A DNA stretch of 64,000 nucleotides, from the NCBI RefSeq assembly GCF_000423645.1, contig NZ_AUIJ01000003.1, positions 1-64,000 of the forward strand. Direction: 5' to 3'. Made by a program: the position numbers and the translations under genes. Below are positions 1 to 7,281 of the stretch, one piece after another (positions within the stretch are counted from its first letter, which is position 1; every line of letters starts with the position of its first letter). This stretch comes from Sediminimonas qiaohouensis DSM 21189 (GTDB lineage: Bacteria; Pseudomonadota; Alphaproteobacteria; Rhodobacterales; Rhodobacteraceae). The notes below the pieces were generated by a model. The model saw only the letters and a list, made by a program, of their open reading frames with translations, was not told the origin of the DNA and ran no database searches.

Positions 1-289
1 ACAGCGTGCTGAAGTCGGGCACCTGCCAGTCCAGGTCGACCAAATGCAGCAGGCTCTCGACGAAGCCTGTGGTCTGGCGTAGCGCCATGCCGAACAACAC
101 TTTCATCGTCAAGCATGTCTGGATAGCGGTGTCGCTGTAGGTCTGCTGCCGACCGCGCTTACCGGTCGGCGCAGCCTCCCAGATCATCTCCGGGTCAAAC
201 CAGACTGTCAGCGAGCCACGGCGCTTGAGCGCTTCGTTATAGGCCGGCCAGTTCCTGGTCTTGTAGGTTGGGGGTGTGGGTCTGCTCAT
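1..289 (-). CDS. IS5-family transposase, N-terminal 96 residues (partial)
   Basis: The frame opens with ATG at 289 and is open to the window edge, giving a partial protein that starts MSRPTPPTYKTRNWPAYNEA. It contains RRGSLTVWFDPEMIW and the segment TYSDTAIQTCLTMKVLFGMA, which are characteristic of the N-terminal part of IS5-family DDE transposases from alphaproteobacteria. The catalytic DDE core would lie outside the window. The role would be cut-and-paste transposition of its own element. Whether the full gene is intact cannot be judged here. Confidence 0.8.
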   Translation of the reverse strand, partial: MSRPTPPTYKTRNWPAYNEALKRRGSLTVWFDPEMIWEAAPTGKRGRQQTYSDTAIQTCLTMKVLFGMALRQTTGFVESLLHLVDLDWQVPDFSTL

Positions 290-352
290 GTCGCCCAGCT
301 ACCACACTGGATTCGCGACATGAATCCCTCACGCGCTTTGTGCAACAGAGCC
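1..352 (-). mobile_element. IS5-family insertion sequence, left part cut by the window edge
   Basis: The outer end is a 16-bp terminal sequence at 337-352 which, read on the minus strand, is GGCTCTGTTGCACAAA, a typical IS5-family (IS427/IS903-like) inverted repeat. A transposase reading frame begins 48 bp inside it and runs off the window. The other end, and therefore the target duplication, cannot be seen. The element sits beyond the 3' end of the EVE-domain operon, and no gene is visibly interrupted on the right side. Confidence 0.8.
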
Positions 353-551
353 GTCGTATACTACATGCTGACGAAGCACTTCAGGCGTGAGGCAATCCTC
401 GCCTGATCCGCGTATTCCTTCTTTGATCCAAATTTTATGGACTTATCGGTTTGCGCGGAGGACAGGAAAGGCTATCGTTCTTGCATGGCCAGGACGGCCA
501 GGACCTAATTCCAAGAGATCACGTGTGGTGCGTAGGGAGCACGTGGGGTGA

Positions 552-582
552 CGGAGGGTTCTGGCTTGGCCGGAGCCCTCCG
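552..582 (-). terminator. Strong hairpin downstream of the EVE gene, probable terminator
   Basis: A 14-bp stem (552-565 with 569-582, two G-T pairs) closes a 3-base loop, 30 bp beyond the stop of the minus-strand EVE gene. The tract on the minus-strand side is not T-rich, while CTTT follows on the plus side, so this is a likely but not textbook intrinsic terminator. The rest of 353-612 holds only a weaker imperfect hairpin (382-405) and no convincing gene. Confidence 0.5.
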
Positions 583-612
583 CTTTACATTACAGTGTAG
601 CCGAGCCTTGCA

Positions 613-1035
613 TCAGCGCGGCGCTATACCTGCCAGATCACAGACAATATTCCACTCGTCTGCGGTAACTGGCTGTACAGACAGGCGCGAGTTACGCAAC
701 AACATCATTTCGTCGAGCCGGCCGTCGGCCTTGATCTCCTCAAGTGTGACGGGCCGCACCGCGCTGCATACGGCTCGCAGGTCAACGCATTCCCAGCGTG
801 GATCATCTGTCGTGCTGTCGGAGTGCGCTTCGGCGATGACCTCGACAACTCCGACAATCGCCTTTTCCTTTTGCGAATGGTAGAAAAACCCTTTATCTCC
901 GACCCGCATCTCGCGCATGAAATTTCGCGCTTGGTAGTTGCGCACACCGTCCCATTCTTCGCCAGCGTCACCTTTGGCGAGTTGATCTTGCCAGCTCCAT
1001 GTGGATGGCTCGGACTTGAATAACCAGTACCGCAT
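613..1035 (-). CDS. EVE domain-containing protein
   Basis: A 140-residue protein of the EVE family (PUA-like fold, related to thymocyte nuclear protein 1), thought to bind modified nucleobases in nucleic acid. The N-terminus MRYWLFKSEP and the following TWSW and WDGVRNYQARN segments are the family hallmarks, and the length is normal. I chose ATG at 1035 rather than an upstream in-frame ATG because it starts at the conserved MRYWLFKSEP and overlaps the stop of the preceding yciI-like gene by one base (TAATG). It is the last gene of the tsaD-gpsA-yciI-EVE operon. Its precise substrate is unknown. Confidence 0.9.
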   Translation of the reverse strand: MRYWLFKSEPSTWSWQDQLAKGDAGEEWDGVRNYQARNFMREMRVGDKGFFYHSQKEKAIVGVVEVIAEAHSDSTTDDPRWECVDLRAVCSAVRPVTLEEIKADGRLDEMMLLRNSRLSVQPVTADEWNIVCDLAGIAPR

Positions 1036-1307
1036 TACCCGATTACCCTGTTCCACGGAATCAACTGTACGCTTTCGAACAGGCCGGCCTTGGCGTAGGG
1101 GTCGTTGTTTGCCCAGTCTTGCGCAGCAGCCATGTCATCCACGTTGAGAATGACCAAAGACCCGATCATCCGATCCGATTCATCAAGAAGCGGTCCGGCC
1201 TGATCAACCACCCCGGTGGCCTTGATATAGGCAAGGTGAGCGTCACGATTGGCTTTGCGGATGTCCAGGGCACCCGGCTTGTCGTGCGCGATCAAAGCGA
1301 TCAGCAT
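1035..1307 (-). CDS. YciI-like protein
   Basis: A 90-residue protein of the YciI family, a ferredoxin-like fold of mostly unknown function. It opens MLIALIAHDKPGALDIRKAN and carries the conserved His/Asp pair (IAHDKPG and NRDAHLAYI) found in the family's putative active site. An excellent ribosome binding site (AAGGAGG on the minus strand, within 1311-1320) lies in the end of gpsA, and the ATG directly abuts the gpsA stop codon. It overlaps the next gene by one base, so all four genes are translationally coupled. Confidence 0.88.
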   Translation of the reverse strand: MLIALIAHDKPGALDIRKANRDAHLAYIKATGVVDQAGPLLDESDRMIGSLVILNVDDMAAAQDWANNDPYAKAGLFESVQLIPWNRVIG

Positions 1308-2270
1308 TCATTCCTCCTTGAGTGGGCGCGAAAGCAGCATTTCCATAACTTCGGGCAATTTCAACGCCCCGTCGAGCATTGCTACAACCGCAGCGGTGAT
1401 CGGCATTTCGATCCCCAACTGTCCGGCACGCGAATGAACTGCGCGGGCGGTTGCGATACCCTCTACGGTCGCTTTTTGGTCAAACGCCTCACTTCGACCC
1501 AAAGCAAGGCCAAACCGCATGTTTCGCGACTTGTCAGAGGTGCAAGTCAGGACCAGGTCGCCAAACCCCGAAAGGCCAGCAAGGGTATCGGGGTGAGCGC
1601 CAAGTTCTATCGCCATGCGCTTCATTTCCGCATAGCCGCGCGTCATCAGGGCCGCGCGTGCGCTTTCGCCCAAGCCCGCACCCAGAACCGCGCCGGCCGC
1701 GATTGCCATGACGTTCTTCAATGCGCCCCCGAGCGCCGCGCCGGTCGTGTCGCGTGTCCCGTATATGCGCAAATTCGGCCTTGTTAGAGCCTGTTGAAGC
1801 GCCCGCCCCGCGTCCTTGTCCTCGCATGCAAGCGTGAGTGCGGTTGGAAGGCCGTTCGCAATATCTGTTGCAAAACTCGGTCCAGTCAGGATTGCCCGGG
1901 TCGATTTGGGCAGGATATCAGCCAGAACCGTTGTCGGGCTTTTGCCGGTTTCCAGCTCGATCCCCTTGCAGCAAGCAATCAACGGGTGATCATGTAAGGC
2001 GTGCTTGCTTTGGTTGACCGCGGCGCGAAGTTGTTGCGTTGGGATTGATAGCAAAACGGGGGTTTTGGCTGGAATAGTATCTAATTCGGAAGACGCAACA
2101 ACGGAGTCGGGTAACCGCACATTGGGCAAGTGACGGGCGTTATTCCGCCTGATCTGCATATCCCTTGTTTGCTCTGGGTCGCGGCCCCATAGGAAAACCG
2201 GTGTTCCGTCTGCAGCTAGCGCGACTGCAAGGGCTGTTCCGAACGCGCCAGACCCCATGATTGCGATCAT
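1308..2270 (-). CDS. gpsA: NAD(P)-dependent glycerol-3-phosphate dehydrogenase
   Basis: Makes sn-glycerol 3-phosphate from dihydroxyacetone phosphate in the cytoplasm, the entry to phospholipid synthesis. The 320-residue protein starts with the dinucleotide-binding motif [15 protein letters not shown] (GSGAFG at residues 6-11). It has the [15 protein letters not shown] segment, the [11 protein letters not shown] catalytic-lysine region and a C-terminal [14 protein letters not shown] segment, all diagnostic of bacterial GpsA, and it is of normal length. The start ATG overlaps the tsaD stop by four bases (ATGA). The yciI-like gene follows immediately. Confidence 0.97.
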   Translation of the reverse strand: MIAIMGSGAFGTALAVALAADGTPVFLWGRDPEQTRDMQIRRNNARHLPNVRLPDSVVASSELDTIPAKTPVLLSIPTQQLRAAVNQSKHALHDHPLIACCKGIELETGKSPTTVLADILPKSTRAILTGPSFATDIANGLPTALTLACEDKDAGRALQQALTRPNLRIYGTRDTTGAALGGALKNVMAIAAGAVLGAGLGESARAALMTRGYAEMKRMAIELGAHPDTLAGLSGFGDLVLTCTSDKSRNMRFGLALGRSEAFDQKATVEGIATARAVHSRAGQLGIEMPITAAVVAMLDGALKLPEVMEMLLSRPLKEE

Positions 2271-3364
2271 GCCTTGGCTCCTTTGCGACCACTGCCCAGC
2301 ATGGCGGGGCTATGTCGGTCGAGCGGCCACCGCGGGCGGGCGACAAGCTCGCCTTTTCCGCGGTCGCCGTTTCTATACTGTTCGAGTGCACAATAGGCGA
2401 TCATCGCCGCATTGTCAGTGCACAGCGATAGCGGCGGCGCAAGAAATGCGCAGTTGTTTTCATGCGCTGTGCGCTCCAGGCCGGCCCGAATGGATGTGTT
2501 CGCCGCGACGCCGCCCGCTACGGCAATCAGGGGCTCAGACGGCGCTTCGGTCATGTAAATCTCAATTGCGCGGCGACATTTTTCGCTCAAAACGTCGGTC
2601 ACTGCAGCTTGGAAGCTGGCGCAAAGATCGGCGCGATCTTGTCGCGTCAGGCCGGATTTTTGCGCAATGATCTCGTCGCGGGCGCGGCGCAGTGCGGTTT
2701 TCAGGCCAGAGAAAGACATATCGCATCCCGGTTTGTTCAGCATCGGGCGCGGAAATGCAAAACGCGTTGGATCCCCTGCTTGTGCTTCTTGTTGCACAGC
2801 GGGGCCGCCCGGTTGTGTCAAACCCAACAGGCGCGCGGTCTTGTCGAACGCCTCGCCTGGGGCATCATCAATCGTGCCGCCCAAGCGGGTGAAGTCGCTG
2901 CTGCTATGAGCGATCAAGAACTGGCAATGCCCGCCAGATACCAGAAGCATCAGGTATGGGTAGCGCACATTGTTGGTCAGTCGCGGCGTCAAGGCATGCC
3001 CGGCAAGGTGGTTCACCCCGATCAGGGGCAGATCCGCGCCGGCGGCGATGCCGCGTGCGCACATGACCCCCGAAAGGACGCCCCCGATCAGGCCAGGACC
3101 GGCCGTTACAGCCACGGCATCCAGATCAAAGAGGGACACATTAGCCTTTATTAGAGCCTCTTTTGCGCAAACATCCAGCTTTTCCGCGTGCGCGCGCGCC
3201 GCGATTTCGGGGACCACGCCGCCGAACGTGGCGTGCAGTTTGGTCTGATCGAAAACAACCGACGAAAGGATCTGCGCCGGGCCGCCTTTGGCCTGCCGCA
3301 CAACGGCGGCGGCCGTGTCGTCACAGCTGCTTTCCAAAGCCAGTATTGTGAGGTTGTCTTCCAT
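2267..3364 (-). CDS. tsaD: tRNA N6-adenosine threonylcarbamoyltransferase TsaD
   Basis: Transfers threonylcarbamoyl to A37 of ANN-decoding tRNAs, with TsaB and TsaE (not in this window). The 365-residue protein begins [20 protein letters not shown]. It contains the metal-binding NHLAGHAL motif (two His) and the ASKH-fold segments LLVSGGHCQ and VAVTAGPGL. An upstream in-frame ATG at 3592 would add 76 residues with no family similarity and overlap hemD, so ATG at 3364 is preferred. It heads a four-gene minus-strand operon and is divergent from hemD across an 82-bp spacer. Confidence 0.96.
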   Translation of the reverse strand: MEDNLTILALESSCDDTAAAVVRQAKGGPAQILSSVVFDQTKLHATFGGVVPEIAARAHAEKLDVCAKEALIKANVSLFDLDAVAVTAGPGLIGGVLSGVMCARGIAAGADLPLIGVNHLAGHALTPRLTNNVRYPYLMLLVSGGHCQFLIAHSSSDFTRLGGTIDDAPGEAFDKTARLLGLTQPGGPAVQQEAQAGDPTRFAFPRPMLNKPGCDMSFSGLKTALRRARDEIIAQKSGLTRQDRADLCASFQAAVTDVLSEKCRRAIEIYMTEAPSEPLIAVAGGVAANTSIRAGLERTAHENNCAFLAPPLSLCTDNAAMIAYCALEQYRNGDRGKGELVARPRWPLDRHSPAMLGSGRKGAKA

Positions 3365-3446
3365 CGCGACCTTGACCCGAGTAAGTTGCAAGTTTGCAAC
3401 GCAGCAGCTACCACCAGCATTGTAGCCACACAATCCCGGTTCTGAA

Positions 3447-4154
3447 ATGCACGCAACGATCCTTCTTACCAGGCCTATGGCGGCGGCGGGGCGGTTGGTT
3501 GGGTATTGGGAGAAAAGGGGGGTTCGGGTTTGTATCTCGCCCTTGATCGAGCCGGAGTTCGAGCTGCGCGCGCCGGACGTTTCGGGGATCAAGGGTTTGA
3601 TCTTTACCTCCGCGACGGCGGTGCAAGCGTTCGTTAACCTTTGTCCCCATGTCCAGCTGCCCGCCTATGCCGTCGGAGATGCCACTGCGGAGGCGGCGCG
3701 CGAGGCGGGGTTGGATGCGGTTTCGGCCGGTGGCGATGCGGAGGCGTTGATCCGGCGAATTCTGGCCGATGCGCCGGAAGGGCCCCTGTTGCACGTGCGC
3801 GGTCGGCACGCGCGCGGCGCCGTGGCGGAGCGGCTGTCGGACGCCGGATACCCCACGCGCGAAGCGGTGCTCTATACCCAGGCCGAACAGCCGCTCACGC
3901 CCCAGGCCGCGACCCTCTTGAATGGCCAAGCACCTGTTATCGTGCCATTATTTTCGCCCCGCACCGCCGAGATCTTTTCATCGCAGCATCAAGGATCGGC
4001 GCCGGTCCTCGTGGCGGCGATGAGTGCGCAGGTTGCCGAAGCGGTGACGATAGAGGCGGCCAAGCTGAGTGTGGCAAAGCAGCCAACGATGGAATCCATG
4101 CTGGAGGCGATCGATGGACTGTTGGCCGCAGCGGATGATCTTGAGGGTCATTGA
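3447..4154 (+). CDS. hemD: Uroporphyrinogen-III synthase
   Basis: Cyclises hydroxymethylbilane to uroporphyrinogen III in heme and siroheme synthesis. The 235-residue protein starts [16 protein letters not shown] and shows the bilobed HemD pattern: [35 protein letters not shown] and [11 protein letters not shown], with [11 protein letters not shown] in the C-terminal lobe. Sequence conservation in HemD is low, but these segments plus the position directly before the mic60/hemY-like genes make the call secure. hemC is not in the window. Confidence 0.93.
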   Translation: MHATILLTRPMAAAGRLVGYWEKRGVRVCISPLIEPEFELRAPDVSGIKGLIFTSATAVQAFVNLCPHVQLPAYAVGDATAEAAREAGLDAVSAGGDAEALIRRILADAPEGPLLHVRGRHARGAVAERLSDAGYPTREAVLYTQAEQPLTPQAATLLNGQAPVIVPLFSPRTAEIFSSQHQGSAPVLVAAMSAQVAEAVTIEAAKLSVAKQPTMESMLEAIDGLLAAADDLEGH

Positions 4155-4216
4155 GCCGCACAGTAAGGTCGGGAAAAACGTATTGAATGACTTGGGATTC
4201 GAAAGGGTGGCCGCCG

Positions 4217-5482
4217 GTGACAAAAAAGGAACCGACCTCGGGAAAGAAGGACTCGGAATTTCAGGATGCCACCGACCCGACAGAGCGGGATCAGGATGTA
4301 AACGAGACATCGGAAGAAGATAAAAACGTTCAAGAACAAGATGGTACACATGCCGCCGCCGAGGAGGGCGATGTCAGCGAGTCCGCAGACGAGGCCCCGC
4401 AAGACGCGGTCGAGCGGGCCGGCGAGACGGCGAATCACGACAAAGTTGAGGATGCCCCGGATGCGACTGATGACAGCGCCCCGGAGGAGCCCGCGCAGGT
4501 AACGACATCGCAAGAGGACAGCGCAAATACCGGGCGCAGCGTGGTGTTGGCGATGATTCTGGGCGGTGTCGTGGCCGCGGCCGCAGGATTCGGTGCAGGG
4601 CGCTATTTGATCCCCGATCCGCGCCTTGACGACATCCGCAGCACGCTCATTGAGCAGCAAAAAACCATTTCAAATCTGCAAGATAGGGTTTCAGCGGCAC
4701 AAGGCTCCGCCGATCAGGTCGCGCAGGCTGCGGCGGCCGCACAGGAAAACGCCGACCGGATCGACAACATTTCGCAAACGGTGAGCGCGCTTGAGACTCA
4801 AGCGTCCGAAACGTCCACTCGACTCGATGAGCTGTACGCTAGGCCCGCCGAGGGGGAAGGGGCGACGCAACCGGACCCCGCCCTAAAGCAAGAGTTGAGC
4901 GCGCTGCGCGAGGCGTTGGCCGAACAGCGTGCCGAGATCGAAAACCTCGCCTCAACCGCGCAGGAGCAACGAGCCGAGGCAGAGATGTCAGCGCAGGAGG
5001 CGATGACCCGCGCCGCGCTGAGCCGGATTGGGGCGGCACTGGACTCCGGCGCGGGGTTCGCGGCGGCGGTGGCCGATTTGCGCGATGCCGGTGTGGAGGT
5101 GCCCGGCGATCTGAAAGCGGTGGCCGCGGATGGCGTCGAGCCATTGGCGAGCCTGCAAGAGCGGTTCCCCGAATTGGCACGCGAGGCATTGGCCAAGGCC
5201 CGGCAGGCCTCGGGTGAGGCGACAGGCGATGTGATGGGGTTCCTGCGGGCGCAATTGGGCCTGCGATCGCTGGAGCCGCGCGAGGGGAGCGACCCCGACG
5301 CCGTCCTGTCGCGGGCCGAGGCCGCGCTGCGCGATGGCCGCCTGACCGATACGCTGGCCGAGGTCGAGCAATTGCCCGAAGAGGCACGCGCAGTCTTGTC
5401 TGGCTGGATCGGTGATGCGACCACCCGGCGCAACGCCACCGCCGCAGCCGAAGCGTTGGCGCAAACGCTGAACTCGAACTGA
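4217..5482 (+). CDS. Mitofilin/Mic60-like inner-membrane protein
   Basis: A 421-residue protein of the bacterial mitofilin family (COG4223), related to mitochondrial Mic60. Layout: an acidic low-complexity N-terminus, a single membrane segment (RSVVLAMILGGVVAAAAGFG, about residues 105-125), a long Ala/Glu/Gln-rich coiled coil (about 135-260) and a C-terminal helical mitofilin domain with LRAQLGLRSLEPREG. I prefer GTG at 4217, which has GAAAGGG about ten bases upstream; an ATG at 4187 in the same frame is the alternative. It lies between hemD and hemY-like, the position occupied by hemX in enterobacteria. Likely role: membrane shaping or contact sites in the cell envelope. Confidence 0.88.
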   Translation: MTKKEPTSGKKDSEFQDATDPTERDQDVNETSEEDKNVQEQDGTHAAAEEGDVSESADEAPQDAVERAGETANHDKVEDAPDATDDSAPEEPAQVTTSQEDSANTGRSVVLAMILGGVVAAAAGFGAGRYLIPDPRLDDIRSTLIEQQKTISNLQDRVSAAQGSADQVAQAAAAAQENADRIDNISQTVSALETQASETSTRLDELYARPAEGEGATQPDPALKQELSALREALAEQRAEIENLASTAQEQRAEAEMSAQEAMTRAALSRIGAALDSGAGFAAAVADLRDAGVEVPGDLKAVAADGVEPLASLQERFPELAREALAKARQASGEATGDVMGFLRAQLGLRSLEPREGSDPDAVLSRAEAALRDGRLTDTLAEVEQLPEEARAVLSGWIGDATTRRNATAAAEALAQTLNSN

Positions 5483-5493
5483 GGATTGCCGGA

Positions 5494-6975
5494 ATGCTTT
5501 GGTCGCTAATCAAGATTGTTGTTTTCGTCATCCTCGTGGCCGCAGCCGCGACCGGGGCGACGTATCTGCTGGATCTCGAAGGGGGCGTGCGCGTCGCCTT
5601 TGCCGGGATCGAGGTGAACCTGACGCCTCTGAATTCGGTGATTGCGCTGGTGCTGCTGGTGCTGGCGGTTTGGCTGTTCCTGCGGCTGGCTGCGCTTGTC
5701 GTGGCGGTTTTGCGGTTCATCAACGGCGATGAAACCGCGATTTCGCGGTACTTTGACCGCAACCGCGAGCGGAAGGGATTTCAGGCGCTATCAGAGGGGT
5801 TGCTGGCGCTGGCATCCGGTGAGGGGCGGCTGGCGATGGCCAAGGCCGCCAAGGCCGAAAAGTTCCTGCACAAGCCCGAGCTGACCAACCTGTTGACGGC
5901 GCAGGCCGCCGAAATGTCGGGCGATCACAAGAAGGCCGAACAGGTTTACAAGCGACTGCTGGCCGATGATGCCACGCGGTTTGTCGGGGTGCGCGGCATC
6001 ATGAAGCAAAAGCTGTCGGTGGGGGATACCGATACCGCGCTGAAGCTGGCGCAAAAGGCGTTCGCCATCAAGCCGCGCCATGGCGAGACGCAGGACATTC
6101 TGCTCAAGCTGCAAGCGGAAAAGCACGATTGGAAAGGCGCGCGCGAGACGTTGAGCGCCAAGCTCAAGAGCGGGGCCTTGCCGCGCGATGTGCACAAGCG
6201 GCGCGATGCGGTTCTGGCCCTGTCCGAGGCGCGCGATGTGATGGACGAGGGCAAGTCGATAGAGGCGCGCGAGGCGGCGATCGAGGCAAACCGCCTGTCG
6301 CCGGACCTGGTGCCGGCGGCGTGCCTGGCGGCGCGGAGCCATATCGAGAAGGGTAAGGCGCGCCTAGCCGCGCGCGTGTTGAAAAAGGCATGGGCGGTGC
6401 GCCCGCATCCCGACCTGGCCGCCGCATTCGCCGAGATCGCGCCGGACGAGACGCCCGAGGTGCGGTTGAAACGGTTTGCGCAGTTGATCAAGGCCAACCC
6501 TGATCACCGCGAAAGCAAGTTGTTGCAGGCGGAGCTGTATATCGCAGCCGAGGATTTCCCGGCCGCGCGCCGCGCGTTGGGCGATTTGGCCGAAACGGCC
6601 CCGGATGCACGAGTTCTGACTATCATGGCGGCGGTCGAGCGCGGCGAGGGGGCCAGCGATGCGGTGGTGGAGGGATGGCTGACGCGCGCCCTTGCTGCGC
6701 CGCGGGGGCCGCAATGGGTATGTGACAAGTGCCACAATATCCATCGCGAATGGGTGCCCGTTTGTGAAAACTGCCACAGCTTCGACACGCTAAGCTGGAC
6801 CACGCCGCCAGCGCCGGATGTGGTGGCACCCACGGGGACCGAGATGCTGCCGCTGATCGTGGGACCGCGCCGCGATGAAACGCCGGACGAGGATAGCACC
6901 GCCGCCGATGTATCAGAGGCCGAAATCGTGACGCCAGAGGCGGACGAGGCGGATACGGACGCGCGCGAAAAATAG
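5494..6975 (+). CDS. hemY: HemY-like membrane protein with TPR repeats and C-terminal zinc-ribbon-like motif
   Basis: A 493-residue protein of the proteobacterial HemY family (not the protoporphyrinogen oxidase of the same name in Bacillus). Two N-terminal membrane segments (about residues 2-22 and 45-75) precede the conserved SRYFDRNRERKGFQALSEGL motif and then TPR-like helical repeats. Near residues 410-430 there is a Cys4 motif, CDKCH followed 13 residues later by CENCH, which looks like a small zinc ribbon, then an acidic tail. The start lies 11 bp after the mic60-like stop, so they are co-transcribed. Its proposed role in a heme-synthesis complex is inferred from its neighbours and is not proven. 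Confidence 0.88.
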   Translation: MLWSLIKIVVFVILVAAAATGATYLLDLEGGVRVAFAGIEVNLTPLNSVIALVLLVLAVWLFLRLAALVVAVLRFINGDETAISRYFDRNRERKGFQALSEGLLALASGEGRLAMAKAAKAEKFLHKPELTNLLTAQAAEMSGDHKKAEQVYKRLLADDATRFVGVRGIMKQKLSVGDTDTALKLAQKAFAIKPRHGETQDILLKLQAEKHDWKGARETLSAKLKSGALPRDVHKRRDAVLALSEARDVMDEGKSIEAREAAIEANRLSPDLVPAACLAARSHIEKGKARLAARVLKKAWAVRPHPDLAAAFAEIAPDETPEVRLKRFAQLIKANPDHRESKLLQAELYIAAEDFPAARRALGDLAETAPDARVLTIMAAVERGEGASDAVVEGWLTRALAAPRGPQWVCDKCHNIHREWVPVCENCHSFDTLSWTTPPAPDVVAPTGTEMLPLIVGPRRDETPDEDSTAADVSEAEIVTPEADEADTDAREK

Positions 6976-7019
6976 GGCTTTCCCATTCCGGGACCGGGTG
7001 CTATAGCCCCGCCCCACGG

Positions 7020-7095
7020 GCCGGTGTAGCTCAGCTGGTAGAGCACGTCATTCGTAATGATGGGGTCGTAGGTTCGAGTCCTATCACCGGCACCA
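7020..7095 (+). tRNA. tRNA-Thr (anticodon CGT)
   Basis: A full cloverleaf is readable. The acceptor stem pairs GCCGGTG (7020-7026) with CACCGGC (7085-7091). There is a D arm GCTC...GAGC, an anticodon stem CGTCA/TGATG with loop TTCGTAA (anticodon CGT, reading ACG), and a T arm with TTCGAGT. A discriminator A and CCA are encoded at 7092-7095. A short T-rich tract (CTTCTTTTT) follows directly. Confidence 0.97.
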
Positions 7096-7281
7096 CCTTC
7101 TTTTTGCAAACGGATATGTTCAGCCTGCCGAACGGCAGAGCGGGCGCAATTTCGTGTTGTGTCATTTCGTACTGGAAATGGCGCATATGGGGGGTAAACT
7201 GGTCAAACGAACACTTTTAGATGACACTGTGCATTGTTTCCGTTAATCCATTGAACAATTATCTTTCTAAGAGGCCTAGAT

